A stretch of 64,000 nt of DNA from Chloridium humicola (GCA_027569505.1 JAPDFF010000101.1:1-64000); one strand, 5' to 3'. Positions 21,947-33,843 are shown, counted from the stretch's first letter. A program made the numbers and translations. The notes: a model not told the origin generated them from the letters alone.

Positions 21947-24900
21947 ATGGCGGAACAAACAGCCTATAGGCCTCCACCCAGGGCCCAACCTGACGGACCA
22001 GGGCACGGCCATCGCCTCCGCGTCCTTTGCCTGGGTGAGTGCGCCTCATCCCCATCCTTTGGGGGACGCTATAGGGCAGGCTGACCTAGTGGAACTTGAA
22101 GACGGCGGGGGGGTTCGAGGTATCTCGTCGCTATACATTCTCCAGCGACTCATGTATCGCATCCAACAAGAACACAACTTGCAAAAGTTACCCAAGCCAT
22201 GCGAGGTGTTTGACATGATTGTCGGGACAAGTACGGGCGGGCTGATTGCTATTATGTTGGGTTTACTGGTGAGCGATAACCTACCCTGCTTTCTTCTTCT
22301 TCACCCCCTTCCCCTTATTGACTATTATCCTATAAAGGAAATGAGCGTCCAGTCTTGCATCGAAGCCTACACAGCTTTAGCCAAAGACGTATTCACCCCA
22401 AGGACCCGTACGAAGCTAGGCGGCCGTTTTGTTCACACCATCCTTGGTTCCGCGACGTTTTCCGCGGCACAGCTCGAAGCCAGCATCAAGGACGTCATCC
22501 GGAAGAATAAGCCACCGACGCCAGCACCCAATGCCCCAGCCGAGGATTCGGACGGCCGGGGCGACGAAGTAATCGTGGAGAACGTTACTCTAGAAGATAT
22601 GCCAATGTTAGGGAGCGGGCGGAAATGTAAAGTGTACGTGTGGTTTGGTACCAGATATTCACTATATCGCGTACGTGGCTAATGTATGATTCTAGGTTTG
22701 TTTGCACTGTCATGGCAAATGGCCACGCCTACCGCATCCGCAGCTACAGATCCAAGACTGAGCCGGGCCTTGGAATCACCGTCTGGGAGGCTGCGCGGGC
22801 GACATCGGCAGCCCCAACCTTCTTTGAGCCATTGAAGGTCGGAAATACAACGACTCTAAGGGACGGCGGCCTCCGCAATAACAATCCAGTCATGGAGGCT
22901 ATGGACGAGATCAGGTCCGAGTTCGGCCCTATAGACTCGAACATTGCTTGTCTCGTGAGCATTGGTACGGGCGTGTCCAAGACGGAATTCTTTGGCAACG
23001 ACCTAAAATCCGTGGCCAAGGCTTGCGCCAAAATCGCCACAGAGACCGAGGAGACGGAGGAAACCTTCCGCCGTATCTACGCTGCTCTTGGAGAACCACT
23101 GTACGAGCGCTATTTCCGCTTCGAAGTTGACCAAGGGTTGCAGGAAATGGGCATAGAAGAATGGAAGAAAATGTCACAAGTCTTTGATGTCACTACAACC
23201 TATCTGAACAGCGGTCCACGCAAGGAAGCAATGGGAAGATGTGCGGCTCTGTTTCAAGTTGTGAGCGCTACGGAAGGCGATGAACCAGAACTAGAGTAAG
23301 AGATCTAGCCCCGCAAGCAGAGGCCGAGCAATGCAACTAATATTCCTTCCAAGACTTAAACCCCAAACAATTTGCATTACGGCTGATAGAGCCGGAGACG
23401 ACAGTTCAATTCGGGCCTTTATCTCGTTACAGAAGGACGCCTATAGGGACAATGTCGAGGCAGCGTGCCGCAGAGATCTTCGCGTTGTTGATCCGCAACA
23501 CGATATGGAGCGGATCGAGAATAATAAGGACAAGCTACTCGATGACGCGTACAAGTGGATCCTTCGTACCCCGGAGTATGCAGCGTTTACAAACTGGGAC
23601 GATAGCGGATCTAATCGTCCGCTATGTCGATTGCTCTGGATAAAAGGACTCGCCGGCACGGGAAAGACGATGCTCATGATCGGCCTCATTCGCGAACTCT
23701 CGCGCCAACCCTCGTATCAATTTGCTACTCTATCACCAGCGCTTTCTTTCTTCTTCTGCCAAGGCACAGATACAGCCCTGGACAACGCTACTGCCGTCCT
23801 CCGGTCTTTGATCTGGCTTCTCCTTCAGCAGCAGCCATACCTCATATCCCATCTACTTCAGAAGTACAAAGAGTCAGGCGCCGATCTCTTCCGGGACCAA
23901 AATGCCTTCATCGCTATATCCGAGGCATTTCGGAACATGTTGAAGGATCCTCAGTTGTCGCCTGTATACCTCGCGGTCGACGCACTTGATGAGTGCATGC
24001 AAGGGCGGTCCAACCTTATCAATCTCATTTCGACTTCTCTTACACTCTCTCAAAATGTCAAATGGTTGATTTCTAGCCGTCCGGAAGTTGATGTTCTTAC
24101 GGATCTTAAGGATCTGGGTACTGATTCGTCAGACACTTCGGAGACATTTGTCGAGCTGGACACGCAACGTCTGGCAGAACCTGTCAACGCATATATCAAT
24201 CACAAGCTCACAATCCTCAAGCGAGGAAAAGGATACAACGACAGTGTTTTGGCTGAGGTCGCTCATGAAGTGCGCCAACGAGCAGAGAATACCTTTTTAT
24301 GGGTGGCCCTCGCGTTCAAAGTCCTCGAGAAAGCGCATGGAGGGTACGCTATGAAGCGTATTAGAGAGATGCCTCCTGGCTTGTCCGAGTTGTACGATCA
24401 TATGATGACCAGGATTGAGGAGGGGCAAGTGATTGAACCCCAGGACTGTAAGACAGTCTTGGTAGTTACGTCTCTTGCCTTCCGTCCGCTATCTATTTCC
24501 GAGCTTTCGGTACTTACCGATCTGCCATTTGACGTTGTAGAGACAGCTATCGACAAGTGCGGCTCGTTTCTCACAATCACTAATGGAACAGTCAATCTGA
24601 TCCACCAGTCGGCCAAGGACTACCTGGAGAAGAACTACGAGTCCAGACTTCAGCCAGCTGGGTCCGCTCAAGGGCATGCCGAGATCGTCAGACGCTCAAT
24701 TGATGCGATGTCCTCAATTCTGAGGCAAAACCTCTACAACCTCGACCTCGGCTTCCAACCGGAGAAGATGACCCCCCCTGATCCAGATCCGCTGGCTCCA
24801 ATACGATACTCGTGCGTCTTCTGGGCCGACCATCTCTGCTCCCTGAACAGCGACAATTCCTTATTCCAGGGAGAGCGGACAGACGACGGGAAGGTGATTG

Positions 24901-26602
24901 GATTCCTAAAGGAATTCTTCCTCCGCTGGCTTGAGAGTCTGTCTCTCTTAGGGAAACTTTCTAATGGGCTGCTCTCGATAAGAAAGATTCTACATGTCGC
25001 TCAGGTATGTATTTAATACTATATTATTGTCAGGCCACTAAATTCTATTAGTCGCAACCGAGCATCAACTCTTACTTTCTTGAGCTGTTGAAAGATATAG
25101 AGAAGTTTATATTCAGTCACAGATCGATCATAGAGCGGGCGCCCTTGCAGATATATGGCTCAGCGCTTGTATTTAGCCCAACTTTGAGCGAGATTAGAAA
25201 GCGGTATTGGAAGGAAAGGCTGCCTTTTATCGGAATGGCCGCTGGCATCAAAGACCACTGGGGCGCGCACCAGCAGACGCTTGAGGGACATGACGACTCG
25301 GTCAGTGCAGTAGCGTTCTCGCCGGACGGCAAGACACTTGCGTCGGCTTCGGACGACCAGACCATCCGGCTCTGGGATGCGGCGACCGGCGCGTACCAGC
25401 AGACGCTTGAGGGACATGACGACTCGGTCAGTGCAGTAGCGTTCTCGCCGGACGGCAAGACACTTGCGTCGGCTTCGGACGACCAGACCATCCGGCTCTG
25501 GGATGCGGCGACCGGCGCGCACCAGCAGATGCTCTCCTCCGAGGAGCATGGCGAATGGATCAGTGCAGTAGCGTTCTCGCGGGACAGCAAGACACTCGCG
25601 GCAGCTTCAGGCGACCATACCATCCAGCTCTGGGATGCGGCGACCGGCGTGTACCAGCAGACGCTCAAGGGGCATAGCGACTGGGTCAGTGCAGTAGCGT
25701 TCTCGCCGGACGGCAAGACACTTGCGTCGGCTTCAGGCGACCAGACCATCCGGCTCTGGGATGCGGCGACCGGCGCGTACCAGCAAACGCTCAAGGGGCA
25801 TAGCGACTGGGTCAGTGCAGTAGCGTTCTCGCGGGACAGTAAGACACTTGCGTCGGCTTCAGGCGACCAGACCATCCGGCTCTGGGATGCGGCGACCGGC
25901 GCGTACCAGCAAACGCTCAAGGGGCATAGCGCCTGGGTCAGTGCAGTAGCGTTCTCGCGGGACAGTAAGACACTTGCGTCGGCTTCAGGCGACCAGACCA
26001 TCCGGCTCTGGGATGCAGCGACCGGCGCGCACCAGCAGACGCTCAAGGGGCATAGCGACTCGGTCAGTGCAGTAGCGTTCTCGCGGGATAGCAAGACACT
26101 TGCGTCGGCTTCAGGCGACCAGACCATCCGGCTCTGGGATGCAGCGACCGGCCCGCACCAGCAGATGCTCTCCTCCGAGGGGCATGACGACTCGGTCAGT
26201 GCAGTAGCGTTCTCGCCGGACGGCAAGACACTTGCGTCGGCTTCAGGCGACCAGACCATCCAGCTCTGGGATGCGGCGACCGGCGCGTACCAGCAGACGC
26301 TCAAGGGGCATAGCGACTGGGTCAGTGCATTGGCGTTCTCCAGAAATGGCCAATGTCTCGAGACAAACCGAGGACTGCTGAGCATTACCTCAAACTCCGA
26401 AGCTTTAAGCAGCTCTGAAGTCCAGAAACCCGCCAGCGGATTCCTCTTCGTCGGCGACGATTGGGTCACAAGAGATGGGAAGGGTGTTCTTTGGCTTCCC
26501 GCTGACTATCGGGAAAAATGTATAGCGGTTCAAGGTCAAACACTCATCCTAGGACATTCCTCTGGCCAAGTCACGTTCATTCGGTTTGCTTTTACGGAGT
26601 GA
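21947..26602 (+). CDS. Patatin-NACHT-WD40 NLR (STAND receptor)
   Basis: Six exons, all joined in frame: 21947-22034, 22090-22268, 22338-22633, 22696-23295, 23390-25004 and 25052-26602, about 1442 residues. Residues about 30-380 are a patatin-like phospholipase: oxyanion motif DGGGVRG (34-40), nucleophile elbow GTSTG (Ser 77) and catalytic Asp 244 in LRDGGLRNNNP. A NACHT module follows: DLRVVDPQHD, Walker A GLAGTGKT (474-481), Walker B LAVDALDE (Asp 585, Asp 588, Glu 589) and a winged-helix-like stretch to about 925. Residues from 1002 are eight full WD40 repeats, a worn ninth and a closing blade. Known fungal NLRs of this layout act in self/non-self recognition and regulated cell death; the ligand is unknown. 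Catalytic residues look intact. Start and intron 4 are the least certain points. Confidence 0.92.
25277..26296 (+). repeat. Near-identical WD40 repeat array
   Basis: Eight tandem coding units: six of 126 bp (42 residues) and two of 132 bp (44 residues). Starts are at 25277, 25403, 25529, 25661, 25787, 25913, 26039 and 26165; a degenerate ninth begins at 26297. Most codons, including third positions, are the same in all units. Differences cluster at a few sites: after GH, at the P/R-D-G/S turn, D/G before DQT, R/Q in TIRLWD, and the Y/H before QQ. The two longer units (third and eighth) share the MLSSE- insertion. Confidence 0.95.
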
Positions 26603-27462
26603 TGGATTTCTACAATCGTTGTAATGCCTTATATATTCTGATATCTCTGCTTAAGTGAACAGCTTGGGAGTTATGTCTGCTCTATATTATTTACTTTCGC
26701 TACTGACGCTGTTCTTATTGACATCACTTGCCACTTATTTGAGCTTAGCCGTGTGACGGCACGGCGATCCAGTGCCTCATATATGGCTGCGTTGCTTGCC
26801 TCTGTGGTTCCAGGTGGCTGTAGAAATCACGGAAGGTTCCGTGCGGCTCGAGGAGGAGGTGTGGCGTAGGACTCCGCCCACCTGGCCCGTGCACTCCAGG
26901 CGTCCCCTTATCCACCCTTGTGACGGAAGATGCACCCAGGGTTGGGGTTACAGTGCACTTCCGCATTGGGACTAGCCTCTGGACGGCTCACCACCTTTCC
27001 CGTGCAACGCATGCGCCTGTATCTTCTTCTTTTCTCTCTTCTCATCAGCTTTCGATTAGCAGAATTGAGCAGTGCTTGCAGTGCCTTTGAGCCTCGCATC
27101 GCATTGCTCGCCTGTCACAGCCCCACGGCACGCATAGAGAAGTGGCGGAGAGCTGCAAGATGGAGGCACGAGTTATGGGCGAGGTCCCTGCATGAGCATA
27201 TCAATGATGCAGGGCCACTGATCCACGAGAGGAGTTTCTCCTCTTCGAGGATCAGTCTCTTGTATGCAGCCGATTCAAATGGGAGAGTCTTGTTGATGCG
27301 CACATCTTCGATTCATCTGCGATGCTAGTGTTGATGCCACCTCTCTTGACTTGTCCAGAGTGTCCTGTTACAGTCAACCTCTAGGTGATGAAGGCGTAAC
27401 CTCTTGGCTTAGCCCACGAATTGATTGACTCAAATAAGGCCTGTCGATAGTCGGAATACCGT
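26603..27462. other. Intergenic, AT-richer, NLR 3' flank
   Basis: About 860 bases. 26603-26750 is AT-rich. The rest carries frames of up to 130 codons on both strands with no motif, start context or splice signal that supports a gene. Probably old mobile-element debris next to the transposase remnant, but no terminal repeats were recognised. Confidence 0.45.
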
Positions 27463-28140
27463 TCAGGAGGGAGGCAGTCGTCTTGGATGGTGGCCATTGC
27501 GATGGCGTTGGCAATGGCGATGGCTGGCAGTGGTGGTGTGGTCGTATGCCTCGTTTTGACGGCGTGTAACCCAGACCTTTCGATGGGTACCTGCAGTTAC
27601 CCAGGTCTCGTCGGTCCAAAGGATTTCGTGGTATCGCTCGAGAGGCCAATGTACACGCTCAAGAGCGTTATCGAGGCGAAGTTGTCGGTTCTTCTCGGTA
27701 ATCGGGGGCTTTCGATATACAACATAGCGTTTGAAGCCAGCGTTGCGAAGCGCGTAGCGGATTGCATACTCTGAACAGTCCCAGCCAAGAGCAAGAGGAA
27801 TCTTCGCGTAAGGCATTCGACGAGAGGCTTTCGAGGAGGTAACGAAGGTAATCAACTCTTCAATCTGTTCAACATTGAGGAGGCTTGGTCGACCAGAGCG
27901 TTTTTTTGGTGTGATGTTTGGGGCACGACAAGCATGTCCAACTTGGTCAAAAGTAAGCCCAAGTTGGGCAACAATTTGCTCGTATGTAAGGCCGGATTTG
28001 CGGAGGGTCTGAACTTGAAGACGCTCATCGCGGGTAAGATCAGGGTTCTTGAAACGTTGGCTGGGTGGTGTGAAGGGGGGCTCTGCTGAAGCCATTGCAA
28101 AAGGTGGTGATGTTTTTTTTCTGAACTGACGGCTGCGCGC
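27463..28140 (-). mobile_element. Tc1/mariner-like transposon relic, 3'-truncated
   Basis: The transposase frame starts at ATG 28095 (MASAEPPFTPPSQRF) and holds the bipartite helix-turn-helix DNA-binding region, including LRKSGLTYEQIVAQLGLTF and the GRP motif in KKRSGRPSLLN. It continues to the first catalytic aspartate in ILWTDETWV, where it loses the family sequence after about residue 190 and stops at 27463. The second Asp and the third acidic residue of the DDE/D core are missing, so it cannot encode an active enzyme. Upstream sequence to about 28140 (CCTCAATGTACCAACACGTC on the minus strand) may be the 5' end. No matching inverted repeat was found on the other side. Confidence 0.85.
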
Positions 28141-29686
28141 GACGTGTTGGTACATTGAGGGGGGGTGGTGGGCCCCTGACCATGACCCTGGTCGGTACCC
28201 GGCCCACTTGGAAAACTTTTGCCTGTAACCTCCGTAGACGTTCTGGGCAGCTGCCCGGCAGCCAGGAGCTAGGCGGCGTGGCCCAAGCTTTGGCGGGCGA
28301 CCAGAAGCGACAAGCAAGGTGCCGGCAGCTGCCACCACGGGCATTGACCTCCTTCCCGGACCTCCCCTTGGGCTCCCCAGGCCGCCCTTTATCAGGCCGC
28401 GACGAGCGCCTGGTTTTCAACACACTCAACGACAAGAGGCAGTGGGTTCAACTCCCACATCGCGCGCTACCCAGATTTCTGCGCTGACGGACCGTCTGAG
28501 GTAATCCCCGCAAGGGTTTGTGGGTGCCAAGTCTTAATAGTAGATGCGGCACTTGCATTATAAGTTTTGCTCTCCGAGGGCGGTCCAGTGGCTCTGGGGG
28601 TGACTTGCAGATCAGCAATCTTTTTTTGCGCTCTCGTGTTTGAGGTTCGTGATCCTCGCCTTGGTGTTGTTCCTCCTGGCCACCCATCCGGGCCAGCTAC
28701 CCCGGCATGCAGCAAGCTCCTCTTTCCCGCCTCGACAACGCACACTGTCAAGCCGACCAAACCCCATCACCACATTGCTTTCATTCCCACTTTTGCAGAG
28801 TTCGGCAACACTGACAATTATCGCGAAAATCTACTTTCCCCTCGTCCCAGGCTCCAACCTCGACACAATCAATACACACAGCGGAGAGCGCCGACACCGC
28901 ATCCCAAACAAAACAACCCCATCACATTTCGAATTACAACATCATTCCAACTCAGCTCAAACACAATCCAGCCCTCAATCACTTTTTCGAAAGTAACAGC
29001 CACAAATCATGCGGCATCCTCCCCGAAAGTGTGACTGGCAGTCGATGGCATGTCGTTGAATGCGGAGCCTTGATCAACCCACACGTCATCGCCGCCAAGA
29101 TTCAACTGCCGGGGTTCCCCACAAACGGCGACAGGGTCTGGGGTCCCAGGGCTGACCGTTGACGACGGGAAGCCCCCTGTCGCAACTTGCATTTTGCTCT
29201 CCAGAAACGGCATGGACCAACCACCAGACTTGCAGAGCGCGGTCACGCTCGGGACAGGCTTTCCTCGGAGATTCTTTTGCACCTTCTAGAGAGACAGACC
29301 TTGGCGAGAAACTTTGGATCTTGATGAGAGATCCCGACTGCTCGACCGTCAAACACTCTTGTTCTCAGAAGGAAGCTGCGAGTTGTGAGATGGTCTCAGG
29401 GCTGGAACATCGAACGATAGGAAGTTTAAACCAGGCAGTCACAGACACCTGAACGGTCCTACACCTTTGCCATGGCGTTCGTAAGTGAATGCTTCTCTAC
29501 CTCCCAAATCCTCAGCTTCAGCACATGAGCCCGCCTCGAACTCCTTCAAAGTCTCAAAGTCAAAGACCTTCGCTCCTAAAATCCAGCATTAGCAACAGCA
29601 GCTCCCTTCTCTGCTCCCCAAGGACCCCAACACCACCACCACTCCACCGAACGGTCCAAACCTTCACCATCCACCCGCCTGCAACC
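28141..29686. other. Intergenic flank of the transposon relic
   Basis: About 1.5 kb. Only short overlapping frames on both strands. The last 220 bases (29470-29686) are open in frame with the next gene and may be its leader or an N-terminal extension. Confidence 0.45.
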
Positions 29687-30197
29687 ATGTCCGCCGACTC
29701 CAATTCCATCACCCTCGCCAGCCTCGACGTCAACGCCGACATCGCCAAAGACATCCAGGCCCTGCTCCTGCCCAAATATGACAGTACGTCTCTCCTATCC
29801 CCATCCCTTCCCCCTTTCACCCAGAAAAACACTAACCCCCCATTTCCACCACCAAGTCGTCCACATAACCCTCACCCCCGCCACCGCCATATCCGAACTT
29901 CCCCCCCTCTGCGCAGGCGACCTCTCCGTCGTCCCCTCTTCCGGCCTAGGCTCCAATGCCGATCGTCTCACCCCTTCCGACCGACGAGTCCCGCGTGCAA
30001 TCATTTTTGGTGGGGGGGTGGAGGATAATGATGTGGTGGGTGTGATGGCGGCTGTGAGGGAGAAGGCGCCGGGGGTTAAGATGGTGAGGGTCATGAAGGG
30101 GGATGTTGGTGCAGAGGGGGGGGGGACTGAGGGGGGACAGGGGGCGGAGGAGATTGCGGGGTGGTTGAGGAGGGTGTTGGAGGGGTTGGATTTGTGA
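29687..30197 (+). CDS. Small conserved-looking fungal protein, unknown function
   Basis: Exons 29687-29783 and 29857-30197 (73-nt intron, GTACGT donor, AAG acceptor, frame kept) give about 145 residues. The text begins MSADSNSITLASLDVNADI, continues with VVHITLTPATAISELPPLCAG and PRAIIFGGGVEDNDVVGVMA, and ends in a Gly/Glu-rich loop and the helix EEIAGWLRRVLEGL. The alternation of hydrophobic strands and Gly turns suggests a small Rossmann-like fold, but no cofactor motif is clear. A longer start is possible: ATG 29473 followed by a GTAAGT donor could splice to 29514 and read in frame into MSADSN. I do not assign a function. Confidence 0.6.
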
Positions 30198-30587
30198 GTG
30201 GCTTGGTTCTTCTTGGATGAAAGGGTTTTCGGGGTTCGAGTGCAGAAAACAGGGGAGCCCTAGAATTCAAGTGGTTAGATGGTAGTTGTATTGAAAAGAG
30301 TACTGCAGTCGTTTGGTCATGAGGTCACGGGTGCTGGTGAAAACCTTGCGGAGACGTCCGGGCTTTTCTTGGACATTGAGTTTGACCTGACACCGGCAAT
30401 GCAGCCATGACACAACCCTGTGCCACCAAGGAATTCAGGAGCTGATAATTCAGCTTCGTTTGCTTGCGACTGTATTCTTCACAATTTGACAACCACCTCA
30501 GCAAGGCTCCAATAATCATTTTTTCCCGGAATTTTATCCTCCGTGTCCTCACCGGCTCACCCGATCAATATCCCTCCTCTTGGTCCG
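30198..30587. other. Convergent intergenic spacer
   Basis: 390 bases between two convergent genes; nothing recognised beyond their 3' ends. Confidence 0.5.
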
Positions 30588-32181
30588 TCAACACCGCCAA
30601 CCTCCTTCCACCCCCCTCCCCGACTCACACAAAAAGCCCTCCAACCCCTCCAAGCTAACATCATGCCCCTCATAAAACCCATACGGATACTCCAACTGAA
30701 CACTCGCCTCCCCCGGATGCAGTTTCAAATGCGTATCCCTCAACAACCCCTCCTCCTCAACCCCAGCCTTCTCCGCATCCCGGTACGGCAGCGCATCCAT
30801 CCAGTACTCGCTCCCCTCCAATTTCAGCCTTTCCATTCCCAAACTCTCCTGCCGCCGCAACAGATCCTCGCGAAAGGACAGGTTATCGCTTGCCCCGGCC
30901 TCTTTCATCAGCACGCTGTCGGGAACCAGAGGGGGGTCCATTTCCATGATGGTGTCGTATTCCGAGCGGTAGCCCCCCGCGATGGCGGCTCGCACGCATT
31001 GGCTGCGCATTGCTGGTTGGGACGAAGCAAGGATCGTGAGGATGTGGGAGGGGGGGAGTATTGGGGTACCAGATCCAGTAGGGGAGTTCGTCGTCCGGGA
31101 CAATGGAATCATCGGCAAGATGTGCCGTGACACCGTCCATAACACGGCGGGCGTGGATGGCGCGGAGGAGCATCTTTTGTTCTTCGAGGGTGAGGTTGAG
31201 GGAGGGAATGAGGAAAGGGGTGGTGCGGAGCCAGGTTGCGAAGGAGGTGCTATGGTAGCAGCCACGGACGAGGCAGAGGTGTTCGAGCGGGAGGCGCCAG
31301 TGGCGGCGAAGGGCGGAGTAGCGGTTAACGGACCCGGTGGCGGCCGCATGGAGGATAAGGAGGGTTTTGCTCATTGTTGGGAGGTCGAGGGGGAGAGAGC
31401 TGGTGAGGAGAGAGGCTTCTTCGGCGGTTAGGACAGCAGGGTCTAGATGCACCGTCTGCTCGCCGATGCCCCAGTCTTCGGTGATGTTGAAGCCCTCTTG
31501 GTGGGGGAAGATTATGGAGTACTTGCGCCGCGCGGCCAGAGTTGCTACCACGGCTGTCTCGGCCCTCATAAAGGCCAGCTGTTGGGGCTCTTCGAGATAA
31601 ACGCGGCGCCAGTAGTCGTCCATCACGCGCTACCTTACGGGCGCGGCCATAATCGTCACAAAAATCTCCTGGGCGCCCGAGTTCCTCTTGCCCCGGCTTT
31701 CCCGCGCCTCCTCAGCAATGGCAACATTGGGAAGGATATCAAGCTCGCGATACAGCTGAGCATAGCCTGCAACTGCACAAGCCCGGCCAACCTGGTAGCG
31801 CATGTCGGGGTACTGGTGAACAAGACGCCGGTACGTCTCCTCCTTTGCCACAGACGGATGCCAGATGCAGTAAGGATAATGCGCCTCGTTCGGCATCTCG
31901 TCCTCAGACGGGATCTCGTCGCTCATGATGAGTCTTGCGTTTTTCGCTCGTGAAAACATCTCCTGCTCAGGGAGGGCGGCGAGCGCTGCAACGTCGGATG
32001 AGCGGGCGATGTCGATGTGGTCTCGAATACCGCGTACCAGGCACAGGCGAACGACGTCGTTGCCAATATATGACGGCACCTTCTCCCTGCGTAGAGCAGC
32101 GCGGCAGTCCGAGGCATCGTAAGCGCGGCGTTTGAGGCGTACCGCCAAGTCTGCGTGCTCAGGGGCGAAGGCGAACCGCAT
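30588..32181 (-). pseudogene. Broken gene with a duplicated YCIWYP-type domain
   Basis: Read on the minus strand from ATG 32181, the frame meets a TAG at 31632-31630 and continues in the same frame to about 31050. At a run of seven C (G on the given strand, 31050-31056) the protein-like text moves to another frame and runs to 30588. Losing one C restores it. Two copies of one domain are visible: copy one has VVRLCLVRGI, HYPYCIWHPS, YPDMRYQVGRACAVAGY and AIAEEARES; copy two has LEHLCLVRGCYH, ELPYWIWYPN, QPAMRSQCVRAAIAGGY and VLMKEA. This resembles a family of uncharacterised proteins expanded in Sordariomycetes. The TAG could alternatively lie in a 60-nt phase-0 intron (GTAAGG to CAG, 31638-31579). 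Pseudogene, strain-specific break or sequencing error cannot be separated here. Confidence 0.75.
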
Positions 32182-33020
32182 TTTTAAGAGAGGTAGCTTA
32201 GCGCTGGATAGACAAAAAGGTAACTTCTCGTCTTCTAGTTAAGAGCCCTGGATCTCATTCTCTGGAGGGTACGGGGGTCGACGTGGAAGAATGGCTAAAG
32301 GTGAGGAAGAGGTTTGCTGATGTCCAAGGTTGAAAGACAGACCCGAGAGTACACAGTTCTGGCGAACTTGATGGAAAAGTTGACAGCAGCGGCGAAGGCT
32401 GGGTGAGACTGCGAGACTGCGAGTCTTTACTATTGAATCTCGAGCCAAGGAAAGGGCAAAAGAAAAGAAGTTCCCGGCAAGCTTGCGGTAAAGGCGGAAC
32501 AGAACTCAAAAAAATGATGGGTCTGAAAAAGGGCGGAGGAGCGCAAGATGGCTGCCTGGTGGGAAGGCGAATGTCCCCTTTTTCTTATGGAACAGGTACT
32601 ATCGAGCGGAACAAGACGCGCGTTTTGGCCCCCACGGGCGGCCGGGCCACACACTCACCATCACACACAGGGTTTAGTATCCCTAGCATAGATCTTTCAT
32701 GCAAGAGTCAGGATATTATACGAAAGACCTAGGAAGAAAGTTTTCAGAGCCCAGGCCGTGACAATCTTGTGACTCGGATGCTACCTTCCTACCTGAGGTT
32801 GTCTGGTCGGCCATTCTCTTCCTTCGCCCAACATCCTTTCTTCCTTCCTTCGACCTGACATTGAAGCAGCCGCAAAAGATTTCCCTGTCCCTTTGAGAAT
32901 CGAAGGCCTCTCACTAGAAAGATCACCGCATCTTTATCCTCGACGCTCTGCCCCCAAGCCGAGTGCAGTTCGCTCATGTAAAGCTAGGCCATCTGCCTCA
33001 ACAGAGCTGCCAAGAATCAG
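32182..33020. other. Intergenic, AG-rich
   Basis: About 840 bases upstream of the broken gene. No motif-bearing frame seen. The part nearest 32181 would be its promoter. Confidence 0.45.
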
Positions 33021-33843
33021 TTTGACAGGATGAAGCAGCTGGACATAAAGGGCGCCAAAAAGTCCCGAGCTTCGGCGGCTGGTCCCACAGCAATTCTCAA
33101 GACACCTACCCCATGTTCCGCAAAAGAGGTGACCAGTATAAACCTCTTGACCTTTACCCTGAACGTAATATTTTAAAAAGGGTGAGAATCTAATTGGGAT
33201 TTCCCGATCCCACATTGCCTCTCCGCCAACCGAATTACCTACCGAGAAAATCCGGAACTAGATGGGTTTGACTTTGACTGGGAGTACCCAGGCGCTAATT
33301 ACGTTACTGACGCCGAGATCCGCCGGATTTAAAACGAAGAGGCGGGCATGGGCGGGGAGGAAAGGCCCAGACATAGCATGATGAGTCCAGCGACTCGGGC
33401 ATCATGACGCGGAACGGATAGTGGGTGGCTTACATAAACTCGCAGACGGTTCCCAACATCTCAGCGCTACAGGAGCAGCTGCTCTCAAGCTACGCCTCCA
33501 TTGGGCTGGGCATCTACGGCGGCGACGTAACCGACGCAGTGTGGGCGCTGTCGACGCCCGTGTTCATAGTCGAACAGGCGGTGCAAAGCATGAAGAAGCT
33601 GAGCAAGATTGGGCATGAGTGGGGCGAGCTGGATAAAAGCAATCGATCCTGCTCATCGTCTCGATCGTGCTGATGGTGTTGCCGATCGTTGGCAAGATTG
33701 GGTTTGAGCTGGCGGGCATGATCAACCTGGCGCGCTTCGTGTTCGTCACGAGTGAGATTGGTGACGCGGTTATGGCCGTTAGAAAGCTGTTCAAGCAGAA
33801 GAATACTTTGTTGTCGACGGTCCTCAACAGATGTATCAGCTAG
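33021..33843 (+). pseudogene. GH18 chitinase relic (killer-toxin-like chitinase type)
   Basis: Pieces of one fungal GH18 chitinase appear in order but in different frames. Near 33021-33130 there is the beta-strand region with a FGGW-type motif, reached only after a frame change. At about 33250-33330 the active-site signature DGFDFDWEYPGA is intact in one frame and ends at a TAA. The middle of the enzyme is missing. From 33425 to 33843 the C-terminal segment (DAVWALSTPVFIVEQAVQSM, then a hydrophobic pair of helices) is found, again with a frame change near 33640, ending at TAG 33841-33843. Intact relatives are secreted chitin-degrading enzymes, some of the killer-toxin alpha/beta class. This copy is dead by internal deletion and frameshifts. 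Confidence 0.78.

Noticed and set aside
25117..26469. 450-codon open frame antisense to the WD40 array
   Set aside because: It mirrors the near-identical repeats of the sense gene; periodic GC-rich codons leave the opposite strand open. No start context or domain.
28380..28475. tRNA-like T-arm (GTGGGTTCAACTCCCAC at 28442-28458)
   Set aside because: The stem-loop is perfect, but no acceptor partner, D-arm or anticodon arm fits upstream, so it is not called as a tRNA or relic.
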